A DNA stretch of 64,000 nucleotides from Flagellimonas sp947499585 (lineage in GTDB: Bacteria; Bacteroidota; Bacteroidia; Flavobacteriales; Flavobacteriaceae): the NCBI RefSeq assembly GCF_044596045.1, contig NZ_CP138995.1, positions 1,426,001-1,490,000 on the forward strand. Reading direction: 5' to 3'. The notes under the pieces were generated by a model. That model was not told the DNA's origin and ran no database searches. It saw nothing but the letters and a program-made list of their open reading frames with translations. Both the position numbers and the translations under genes were made by a program. Shown piece by piece: positions 17,653 to 25,024 of this stretch (positions are counted from its first letter, which is position 1; the number at the start of each line of letters is the position of its first letter).

Positions 17653-19344
17653 CTAATTTTTAATTCTGGAAATTAAACCGGTCTCAGTTTTTTCAACTTC
17701 AAAGAGTCCCAGTTTTGCCAAACTCTTAGAGCTCTTATCCCATTTTTTACCACTAAGACCTGCTTTTTCTTTAAGCTCTGCCAATGGCATTTCACCGATA
17801 GGTTTAAGAATATCCATGATTATTTTTTCTTCTTCCGTAAGTTCCACTGCTTTTTTCTCCGGACGCATTTGCGGAAAGAACAATACCTCTTGTATGGATG
17901 AATTATTGGTCATCAACATGACCAAACGATCTATTCCTATTCCAATACCAGAAGTAGGAGGCATACCGTATTCAAGAGCACGCAAAAAATCCTGATCAAT
18001 GAACATGGCTTCGTCATCTCCTTTTTCAGAAAGCTTTAATTGGTCTTCAAAACGTTCGCGCTGATCAATGGGGTCGTTTAGCTCAGAGTAGGCATTCGCC
18101 AACTCTTTACCGTTTACCATGAGTTCAAAACGCTCGGTAAGCGCCGGATTGGTGCGGTGTTCTTTGGTCAATGGACTCATTTCTTTTGGATAGTCGATGA
18201 TAAAGGTAGGTTGCACGTAATAGTGCTCACATTTTTCTCCAAATATTTCATCTATTAATTTGCCCACTCCCATGGTCTCATCAACTTCTAATCCCAATTT
18301 TTGACCAACTTGCCTCAACTGAACTTCATTCATGCCAGCTACATCGTAACCGGTATGTATTTTAATGGCCTCTAAAATAGGAACACGAGCATAAGGCGCT
18401 TTGAATTCTATTTCATTTTCCCCAACAGTAACTTTAGTACTGCCGTTAGCATCAATGGCTATTTTTTCCAATAACTGCTCGGTGGTATCCATCATCCAGT
18501 TATAGTCTTTGTAGGCTACGTATAGCTCCATTACGGTAAACTCTGGATTGTGGGTACGGTCCATTCCTTCATTTCGGAAATCTTTGGAAAACTCATACAC
18601 ACCATCAAAGCCACCCACTATCAATCTTTTAAGATATAATTCGTTGGCAATTCTCAAATACAAAGGAATATTCAATGCATTGTGATGCGTTAAAAATGGT
18701 CGCGCCGCAGCTCCACCAGGAATGGGTTGTAAAATAGGAGTCTCTACTTCTAAATATCCTTTTTCATTGTAAAACTCACGAATACTGTTTGTTATTTTTG
18801 TGCGTTTGATGAAAGTTTCTTTTACCGATGGGTTTACCACCAAATCCACATAACGCTGGCGATAACGCATCTCAGGGTCATTGAATTCATCAAATACATT
18901 GCCATCGGCATCCTTTTTAGGTAAGGGCAACGGTCTCAGCGCTTTGCTCAACAAGCTAAAGTTTTTGACCATAACGGTCTTTTCTCCTACTTGCGTGGTA
19001 AACAATTCCCCTTCAACACCAATAATATCGCCAATGTCCAATAACTTTTTATAAACTTCATTGTAAAGGGTCTTGTCTTCCCCAACACAGATTTCGTCTC
19101 TATTAAAGTAGACCTGAATACGCCCTTCACTATCTTGCAATTCAGCAAAAGAAGCTTTACCCTGAATTCTTCTGGACATTAATCTACCGGAAATCACCAC
19201 CTGTTTACCTTCTTCAAAATCACTTTTGATACTCTTGGAAGTAGCATCAACTGGATATAGCGCAGCAGGGTAGGGGTTAATTCCCATTTCCCTGAGCTTA
19301 GATAATTTTTCCCTTCGAACGATTTCCTGTTCCGATAGTTGCAT
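17653..19344 (-). CDS. lysS: Lysyl-tRNA synthetase, class II
   Basis: A 563-residue enzyme that charges tRNA-Lys. An N-terminal OB-fold anticodon-binding domain (about 40-150) precedes the class II catalytic core, with motif 2 around FRNEGMDRTHNPEFT and motif 3 around GIGIGIDRLVML. Beyond the ~500-residue core typical of E. coli LysS it has a C-terminal extension of about 65 residues (from about 498) rich in lysine and glutamate, which reads like a small winged-helix add-on and is common, as I recall, in Bacteroidota. It is separated by a terminator from the upstream thioredoxin-like gene, so it has its own promoter. Confidence 0.97.
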   Translation of the reverse strand: MQLSEQEIVRREKLSKLREMGINPYPAALYPVDATSKSIKSDFEEGKQVVISGRLMSRRIQGKASFAELQDSEGRIQVYFNRDEICVGEDKTLYNEVYKKLLDIGDIIGVEGELFTTQVGEKTVMVKNFSLLSKALRPLPLPKKDADGNVFDEFNDPEMRYRQRYVDLVVNPSVKETFIKRTKITNSIREFYNEKGYLEVETPILQPIPGGAAARPFLTHHNALNIPLYLRIANELYLKRLIVGGFDGVYEFSKDFRNEGMDRTHNPEFTVMELYVAYKDYNWMMDTTEQLLEKIAIDANGSTKVTVGENEIEFKAPYARVPILEAIKIHTGYDVAGMNEVQLRQVGQKLGLEVDETMGVGKLIDEIFGEKCEHYYVQPTFIIDYPKEMSPLTKEHRTNPALTERFELMVNGKELANAYSELNDPIDQRERFEDQLKLSEKGDDEAMFIDQDFLRALEYGMPPTSGIGIGIDRLVMLMTNNSSIQEVLFFPQMRPEKKAVELTEEEKIIMDILKPIGEMPLAELKEKAGLSGKKWDKSSKSLAKLGLFEVEKTETGLISRIKN

Positions 19345-19357
19345 AGTTTATAAAAAA

Positions 19358-19389
19358 TTAAAGCGCAAAATTACACTTTTGCGCTTTAA
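19358..19389 (-). terminator. Terminator of the thioredoxin-like gene
   Basis: A perfect 13-bp stem with core AAAGCGCAAAA/TTTTGCGCTTT (19358-19370 with 19377-19389) and a 6-nt loop. On the minus strand it is followed by TTTTTTAT, so it ends transcripts coming from the thioredoxin-like gene before lysS. Confidence 0.85.
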
Positions 19390-19393
19390 TTCC

Positions 19394-19951
19394 TTACTTG
19401 CTCTTGCTTAATGTGGCATAATTAGGGGTGTATGGTTTCCCGCTTACAATTTGTACCATGTCTTCCTCTAAAGATTCAATGGGAGTTTCCACTATTCTGT
19501 TAATTTCTTTACCATCCTTAAAGAAGATTATTGTAGGCACTTTTATGATGTTTAGCCCTTTTTCTTCACCCGTCGGGCTGGTCTTGACAAATCCCTTTCT
19601 ACGATCAAGAGCAACAATTTCCAATTTGTTCATTGGGAAGTTGGCAGTTTCTAAAATCTTAATGATTCTAGGGACTTCTCTCTTGCTGTCACCGCACCAT
19701 GTGCCTAGGAACAACTTAATTTGATGACGCTTTAGCGGTTTTTTAATGACGTTGATCAAAGTTTCATCAACGTCATAAGACTCATGGCCTTGTTGGAACC
19801 AAACTTGATAAGGTTCCGAATTTAGGCCATCCAGATTAATTTTACCAAGCAAGAATTTTTTGCCATTTTCCAATGTGATTTCCTTGTTAAATTCTTGGGA
19901 GAAAATAAGAGAGGAACTAATAAATAATACCGTTACTAAAATTGATTTCAT
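19394..19951 (-). CDS. Secreted thioredoxin-like protein with CxxS active site
   Basis: A 185-residue protein with a cleavable signal peptide (about residues 1-19, ending IFSQ). The thioredoxin fold is shown by FLGTWCGDSKREVP (Cys86, Ser89) and the cis-proline segment VPTIIFF. The active site is C-G-D-S, so it has one cysteine instead of the usual CxxC, which argues against a simple dithiol oxidoreductase and for a monothiol or binding role. The residue after the WCGDS motif (Lys) and the following RIIKIL helix match TlpA/thioredoxin-family proteins of Bacteroidota. It follows the LuxR-type regulator by about 105 nt on the same strand and ends at its own terminator. Confidence 0.82.
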   Translation of the reverse strand: MKSILVTVLFISSSLIFSQEFNKEITLENGKKFLLGKINLDGLNSEPYQVWFQQGHESYDVDETLINVIKKPLKRHQIKLFLGTWCGDSKREVPRIIKILETANFPMNKLEIVALDRRKGFVKTSPTGEEKGLNIIKVPTIIFFKDGKEINRIVETPIESLEEDMVQIVSGKPYTPNYATLSKSK

Positions 19952-20056
19952 AATTCTCGGTTTAAAGTTTAGAACCGAAAATTCAATAAAATCAATAGGT
20001 AGTCAGGCTTTTCGCAGATGGAAATTAGGACTAGACCCTAGGTGGATTTTATGAAA

Positions 20057-21100
20057 TTAGAGGATTGACCTAATCTCATCTCGTGAAGAAACACCAAGTT
20101 TTTTATAAAGATTGTTGATATGTGTTTTTACCGTACTTAAACTAATAAATAGCTCTGAAGCAATTTCTTTATTGGATTTCCCTTCAGAAATTTTGACCAT
20201 AATATTTCTTTCTTGAACGGTAAGCATATCAAAGGGATTCTTCTTTTTCTCACGTTTTCGCCTTTTAAAATTGAAATAGGCAACTTGTAAAATCAAAAAA
20301 AGTACTCCGCCAAAAAAAAGATATTTCCAATAGCTTTCAGTTGATGCTGTATCTGTTTGGTTCTGTATTACCCTATCTCCTTTTAGCTCATTTTCATATT
20401 GTAATGTAAAAGGGGCATCGGGGTATTTTTCTATTAACCTTGTCAACAGTTCATCATAGTAACCATTGAGTTTTACATCGGTCATATAGTATGCATGAGT
20501 CTCATTCTTTCTGTCCGATAAAAAATCGTAGATGTATAATTCAGCCAAAGGCTCATCTGACCCTTCTGCAAAGTCCTGTAATATTTTAAACCATTTTTTT
20601 GAATTGAGGGAAGTACTTGATTCACTAGTGTAATCCATGAATTCGAATATCATTTCTTCTTTTAGGGCATCTATGTCCAAAAAAACAGATGATTTAGAGT
20701 TGGTTGAAGCAATGGTACATAACGCCTGATTTTCAAATGATGTGGGAAATTGAAGAGTATCTTTATTTTTGGCAATAAAAAGCACACTTTCGCTACTATC
20801 GCACTGTCCTAAAAAATGGTTGGTCTTTAATTCATCCGAACATCCATCCAAATGGAGCTGGTATACTCGATTGCTGTCTAAAAGATTATTTCCTTCAAAT
20901 TGAAAATAACCTAAGGAATCCACTAAAGTTTTTTGGATAATTTGATCTAAATAGATTCGAGAAGATTTCCTGTAATCTTCTATCAATGATAGATATACTG
21001 TTCTGCCTTCGTTTTCTTTTGATACTTGCCCGGAGAAATGATATTGTCCTAGCCCGGTAAAAGCGTTTAGAAGAATAAAAAGGAATATGAAAATCCGCAT
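20057..21100 (-). CDS. Membrane-tethered LuxR-type one-component regulator
   Basis: A 347-residue protein with an unusual order of parts. A signal peptide (about 1-19) is followed by a ~235-residue extracytoplasmic region with a beta-sandwich-like start (FSGQVSKENEGRTVYLSL). One membrane helix spans about 258-277, then comes a basic stop-transfer segment (KRRKREKKK) and a C-terminal LuxR/GerE helix-turn-helix (291-347: LTVQERNIMVKISEGKSNKEIA...STVKTHINNLYKKLGV). The DNA-binding domain is therefore cytoplasmic and the sensor faces the periplasm, so a signal could pass without a kinase. It is divergent from the small yqaE-like gene, 92 nt apart. The target genes are unknown. Confidence 0.88.
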   Translation of the reverse strand: MRIFIFLFILLNAFTGLGQYHFSGQVSKENEGRTVYLSLIEDYRKSSRIYLDQIIQKTLVDSLGYFQFEGNNLLDSNRVYQLHLDGCSDELKTNHFLGQCDSSESVLFIAKNKDTLQFPTSFENQALCTIASTNSKSSVFLDIDALKEEMIFEFMDYTSESSTSLNSKKWFKILQDFAEGSDEPLAELYIYDFLSDRKNETHAYYMTDVKLNGYYDELLTRLIEKYPDAPFTLQYENELKGDRVIQNQTDTASTESYWKYLFFGGVLFLILQVAYFNFKRRKREKKKNPFDMLTVQERNIMVKISEGKSNKEIASELFISLSTVKTHINNLYKKLGVSSRDEIRSIL

Positions 21101-21192
21101 GTTACTTTTGTTAAGTGATTAAATTTAATGGTTTTGTGTAACAAATCCAGCAAATTGGATACCTATAAGTATCATCAATCAAAATCAAATCA

Positions 21193-21348
21193 ATGAGTTT
21201 TTGGAGAGTTTTATTGGCTATCATTTTTCCCCCTTTGTCGGTCATCGGAAAAGGTTGCGGTTCTTTTGTTATTGTATTACTTTTAACACTTTGTGGATGG
21301 GTGCCAGGCATTATTGGAGCACTTGTCATACTAAATAATACGAACTAA
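21193..21348 (+). CDS. YqaE/Pmp3-family small membrane protein
   Basis: A 51-residue protein (ATG 21193, TAA 21346-21348) with two membrane helices. It shows the Pmp3/YqaE (UPF0057) pattern: a first helix with the FPPLSV segment, a short hydrophilic turn with glycines and a cysteine (GKGCGSF), then a second helix ending in the signature GWVPGIIGALVIL. Family members are stress-induced membrane proteins linked to cation homeostasis and membrane potential. It lies divergent from the LuxR-type regulator and 10 nt before the start of a lipoprotein gene, so it is probably co-transcribed with that gene. An antisense frame in the same stretch has no coding features. Confidence 0.88.
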   Translation: MSFWRVLLAIIFPPLSVIGKGCGSFVIVLLLTLCGWVPGIIGALVILNNTN

Positions 21349-21358
21349 AAGTAACCAC

Positions 21359-22099
21359 ATGAAAAAAATCCAAATCATGTTATGGGCATTGGCAATTGTC
21401 CTAATCTCGTCATGCAATTTTACAGAAGAAATATTTTTACAGGAAGATGGTTCAGGAAAACTATCAATCAATTTTGATGGGTCTGAACTTATGGAAATGG
21501 CAGGAGAAGAAATGATGAAGAGCAATGAAAAAGCCATTGATTCCTTGATTTCTTTTAGGGACATGTTGGAAGAGAAAAAAGATAGCATAGCAGCTTTACC
21601 ACCGGAAGAACAGGTCAAATTGAAGCGTTTGGAACCTTTCAACATGCATATGGTCATGAATCCAGAGGAGAAGTTGATGAAATTTGACTTATTCAGCGAG
21701 TTCAAGAATGTGAGTGAAGTTAATGATGCATTTAACGCTTTTCAAGGTGCGAGTGCCCTTGGGCCAAATAGTGGAGAAGGAAAGCCAGCTCCAATGGGTA
21801 TGCAAGACCCAACTACCGAGGTGCATTATGCTTTTTCAAAGAATTCATTTTCAAGAAAAGCCAAGATTATTGACGAAGAGTTGTTTCAACAGGGATTAGA
21901 CAGTCTACAGGGTGCAGAAATGTTCCTTTCAGGTTCTACTTACACCCTTAAATACCATTTTCCAAGAAAAGTAAAATCTACCAATGTTGAAGGTGCTACA
22001 TTTAGCGCTGATGGTAAAACCATGTTCTATGAAGTTGGGTTTATGGATCTTATGAAAAACCCTGCAGCATTGGACCTTGAGGTAGAGTTGGAAAACTAG
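21359..22099 (+). CDS. Uncharacterised lipoprotein
   Basis: A 246-residue protein with a lipoprotein signal (lipobox LISSC, Cys19). The mature part begins FTEEIFLQEDGSGKLSINFDGSEL, a pattern like a beta-rich envelope protein, then has a helical acidic middle (MLEEKKDSIAALPPEEQ) and a C-terminal half with beta character. No catalytic motif is visible. The start lies 10 nt after the yqaE-like gene, suggesting one transcript. It ends 32 nt before the lipB ATG. I do not recognise a named family. Confidence 0.75.
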   Translation: MKKIQIMLWALAIVLISSCNFTEEIFLQEDGSGKLSINFDGSELMEMAGEEMMKSNEKAIDSLISFRDMLEEKKDSIAALPPEEQVKLKRLEPFNMHMVMNPEEKLMKFDLFSEFKNVSEVNDAFNAFQGASALGPNSGEGKPAPMGMQDPTTEVHYAFSKNSFSRKAKIIDEELFQQGLDSLQGAEMFLSGSTYTLKYHFPRKVKSTNVEGATFSADGKTMFYEVGFMDLMKNPAALDLEVELEN

Positions 22100-22131
22100 T
22101 TTTCAGTCACAGGTCTTTGTATCTTTGCGGG

Positions 22132-22848
22132 ATGAACAAGAAAGTTATCCTGCAAGATTTAGGTTCAAAGGATTACAAGGAAACTTGGGACTATCAAGAA
22201 GCCCTTTTTAAAGGAATAGTTGATTTAAAAATCAAAAATAGAAGAGAGCAGGCCAATCTTGAAACTCCTAACTATTTTCTTTATGTAGAACATCCGCATG
22301 TTTATACTTTGGGCAAAAGTGGCGATATTAATAACCTTTTGGTTAATGAAGCTCAACTTAAAGAAAAAGAAGCTACCTTTTATAAGATCAATAGAGGAGG
22401 AGATATTACTTATCATGGCCCTGGACAAATAGTGGGTTACCCCATATTGGATTTGGATAATTTCTTTACAGATATTCATAAATACCTTCGATTTTTAGAA
22501 GAAATAGTGATTTTAACCTTGTCAGAATACGGCTTGAAAGCCGAGCGTTCTGATGGTGAAACAGGCGTATGGTTAGACGTAGGGACTCCCTTTGCTCGAA
22601 AAATTTGTGCTTTGGGAGTGCGTGCCAGTAGATGGGTAACCATGCATGGCTTTGCATTAAATATAAATACAGATTTAGGTTATTTTGATTTAATGATTCC
22701 CTGCGGAATAAAAGACAAGGCCGTAACTTCTTTAAACGTTGAATTGGGAAAAAAGGAAGTAGACACAGAAGAGGTAAAACAAAAGCTACTTCAACATTTT
22801 AAAACACTCTTTAAAGCGGAGTTGATAAAACAAAAAACCGAGGTATAG
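22132..22848 (+). CDS. lipB: Lipoyl(octanoyl) transferase
   Basis: A 238-residue enzyme that moves octanoyl from acyl carrier protein to lipoyl domains of enzymes such as pyruvate dehydrogenase, the first step of lipoate synthesis. Signatures are RGGDITYHGPGQIVGYP (from residue 88), the catalytic Lys157 in ARKICALGVRASRWVT, and Cys191 in the PCGIKDK motif. I use the ATG at 22132 (MNKKVILQDLG) rather than an in-frame TTG at 22117. A perfect TATCTTTG element (22120-22127) lies only 4 nt before this ATG. The stop codon is inside the terminator loop that follows. The start of pdhA, a target enzyme, is at the end of the window but is not linked. Confidence 0.95.
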   Translation: MNKKVILQDLGSKDYKETWDYQEALFKGIVDLKIKNRREQANLETPNYFLYVEHPHVYTLGKSGDINNLLVNEAQLKEKEATFYKINRGGDITYHGPGQIVGYPILDLDNFFTDIHKYLRFLEEIVILTLSEYGLKAERSDGETGVWLDVGTPFARKICALGVRASRWVTMHGFALNINTDLGYFDLMIPCGIKDKAVTSLNVELGKKEVDTEEVKQKLLQHFKTLFKAELIKQKTEV

Positions 22849-22862
22849 GCCTCGGTTTTTTA
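22832..22862. terminator. Terminator between lipB and the minus-strand pair
   Basis: Stem AACCGAGG/CCTCGGTT flanked by A-run and T-run, with loop TATAGG (22844-22849). The lipB stop (22846-22848) is in the loop. The A-run and T-run make it usable from both sides. Confidence 0.85.
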
Positions 22863-22879
22863 ATATATAAAAATATGAT

Positions 22880-23575
22880 TTACTTTTCAAGCTTGGTCAA
22901 GACCATGCTGTTGGTCAACTTTCCTTTTTGATTATAACTTTCTTGCTTTACCATGCCAATACCTTCAGCAAGCCAAATTCTAGATGGAAAGACCTTGTTG
23001 CCCATCATTGCCATTTTTGTCTTGTTTTCACTATAAATAACGTAACATTCAAAATCACCCACAGGAGAAGATACTTTCTCTTTTTTCTCAACCTTCCTAT
23101 TGATGGTTTCCACATTCATGTTCATGGTCATACCACCCATATCAGCAGCTATTTTCACATTTGCATCTGCTAACTCTTGGCCTACGGTCAAATTGTTGGG
23201 CAATTCAATGTCCGTGCCGGTAACATCAATTTCCACTGCGGCGAATTGCTGCATCATTTGCTGGTTCATTAAAGATTGGAAGTCGATTTTAACTACATCA
23301 CCTTCGCAAGTAAAGCCATACTCGGATGACATAACTTCTTTGCCTTTATGGTCCTGGTATTTCATTTCCATTGTTGCAGAGGTCTTTCCTCCAGAATCTG
23401 AAACATTTGTTACGGTATAATCTGTTTTTCCTTGAAGTTTTCCTTTTCCATTGTAACTGGTGTATTGGAAGGATGCCCCGTCTTCAAGTGGATAGTATTT
23501 ACTGCATTCAGATTGAGCAGTTCCAATTTGCGTTGAAAGAAAACAAATTACTGCGGATATTAATACTTTTTTCAT
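22880..23575 (-). CDS. Secreted protein of DUF3108/TapB-like type, partner of an OmpA protein
   Basis: A 231-residue protein with a cleavable signal peptide (about 1-20, ending GTAQ). The mature chain is beta-rich and starts CSKYYPLEDGASFQYTSYNGKGK, with repeated short strands and a late YVIYSENKTKMAMMGNKV segment, resembling DUF3108-type envelope proteins of Bacteroidota; this is a resemblance, not proof. It begins 2 nt after the OmpA-like gene stop, so the two are in one operon. A methionine-rich middle (LMNQQMMQQF, GGMTMNMN) is odd for a soluble domain. Function unknown. Confidence 0.7.
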   Translation of the reverse strand: MKKVLISAVICFLSTQIGTAQSECSKYYPLEDGASFQYTSYNGKGKLQGKTDYTVTNVSDSGGKTSATMEMKYQDHKGKEVMSSEYGFTCEGDVVKIDFQSLMNQQMMQQFAAVEIDVTGTDIELPNNLTVGQELADANVKIAADMGGMTMNMNVETINRKVEKKEKVSSPVGDFECYVIYSENKTKMAMMGNKVFPSRIWLAEGIGMVKQESYNQKGKLTNSMVLTKLEK

Positions 23576-23577
23576 GG

Positions 23578-24894
23578 TTATTGTTTTATGAATTCGACCC
23601 TTCTATTTTGTGCTTTTCCATCTGTGGTGCCATTGTCGCCTACAGGTTCAGATTCTCCCTTTCCTTGCGAAGACAATCTGCCCGATGAGATTCCGTAAAT
23701 AGAAACCAATGCATTTTTAACTGCTTCGGCACGTTTTTGCGAAAGTGACAGATTACTTTCGTTGCTACCATCGGCATCTGTGTGCCCAACTATTTTAAGG
23801 TTCATTGAAGTTTCTTGTTGCAACACCTGTGAGATTTGTCTAATAATTCCCATGGATTGTGGTTGTATGTTGGCCGAGCCTACATCGAAAAGGATTCCGT
23901 TGGTGGATACTTTACCTTCGGAAATGAGTTTTCTTCTTAAGTCTATACCACCTTCTGCAACTTTGAGATTACTAATAAATACGCGTTCTGTGCCATCCTT
24001 GAAACCGTTCATGTGGAACTTAAGTGTAGTTAGTACCTCTCCAATTGGGACAATACGGGGAATGTCTATATGTTTTTCTTCGTTTACCCATAATCTAAAA
24101 CGTTGCTTGTTCACAGCTATGGATACATGGGGTCTATTTTGTATTTCTTCCCTCAAATCTGCTTTTACGGTACTGTAAATATCTCTTCTATTGTTAATTC
24201 TACTTTCCATGGTAATTCCAACAGGCGTATATTGACAAAAGGAAATATTTGCGTGTACAAAGTTGCTGCCTTCTTGAAATTTGTCATCATCACTAAGATC
24301 AATCCTGAGTATGGCGTTGGAAGAGGTTTTGTTGTCAACACCAACATTCATTAAGTCAAATTCAATAGTATATTCTTCTGGGAGTTGTGGCACATCTGGA
24401 ATGTAATAGAGTCTATATCCAGAGATCAGTTCAAGCCATTTTTCGGCGGAGTCTCCAAGAGTCACTATTTCTCCACTTCCATTGGTATTCCATTTGGAGG
24501 GAAAGTCACCAACAAAATCAAAAGCGAAATCATCAAAAAACATTAGCTTGTCTCCAGGAACATAGTCAAATTTGCTATATACCTGAATTGCTTTTGTTCC
24601 AGTGGACTCAGAAGTTTCTGGAATAGAGGTGCCGTTTCCTGAATTGCCTTGATTACCATTGCCTGTATTTTCGGGTGCTTTTGGGGCTTGTTTTCCGCTC
24701 GAACCAGGTTCGAGAATACTGTCCAATGCTTGATCTGTTTTTTTGGAAGTTTCGTTTTCCACACGGCGTTCCACCGTACGTTCTGCGGCTTTTTCAGCTT
24801 TTTTTGCCAGTTTTTTAAAGAATTGAGCATTACTGTTCATGCTGAATGCCATAGCAAAAATCAATAGGATTTTGCCTACAAAAGAGGTTTTCAT
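23578..24894 (-). CDS. OmpA-family outer-membrane/peptidoglycan-binding protein
   Basis: A 438-residue protein with a signal peptide (about 1-23), a coiled, Lys/Glu-rich N-terminal stretch (about 26-70), a low-complexity Gly/Asn linker (about 75-95), a middle beta-rich domain resembling a lectin-like sandwich (FDDFAFDFVGDFPSKWNTNGSG), and a C-terminal OmpA domain (about 325-438). The OmpA part has the peptidoglycan-binding motif around GHTDADGSNESNLSLSQKRAEAV and the closing QNRRVEF. It probably bridges the outer membrane or periplasm to the cell wall. It is the first gene of the pair with the secreted protein at 22880. Confidence 0.88.
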   Translation of the reverse strand: MKTSFVGKILLIFAMAFSMNSNAQFFKKLAKKAEKAAERTVERRVENETSKKTDQALDSILEPGSSGKQAPKAPENTGNGNQGNSGNGTSIPETSESTGTKAIQVYSKFDYVPGDKLMFFDDFAFDFVGDFPSKWNTNGSGEIVTLGDSAEKWLELISGYRLYYIPDVPQLPEEYTIEFDLMNVGVDNKTSSNAILRIDLSDDDKFQEGSNFVHANISFCQYTPVGITMESRINNRRDIYSTVKADLREEIQNRPHVSIAVNKQRFRLWVNEEKHIDIPRIVPIGEVLTTLKFHMNGFKDGTERVFISNLKVAEGGIDLRRKLISEGKVSTNGILFDVGSANIQPQSMGIIRQISQVLQQETSMNLKIVGHTDADGSNESNLSLSQKRAEAVKNALVSIYGISSGRLSSQGKGESEPVGDNGTTDGKAQNRRVEFIKQ

Positions 24895-25024
24895 TTACGT
24901 AGTGTTTTGATTATGTGTTCTTTAAGGTAAAATAATCTTTTTGAATCTACAAAAAGGACTTCATAGAAGTACGCAATATGTATATTCTGTTTAAACTAAT
25001 GTATAAGCTGCAGTAAAGCTGCTG

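Noticed and set aside
21111..21329. A 72-residue minus-strand frame opposite the yqaE-like gene.
   Set aside because: It has no signal peptide, motif or start context, while the plus strand encodes a clear YqaE/Pmp3 protein in the same stretch.
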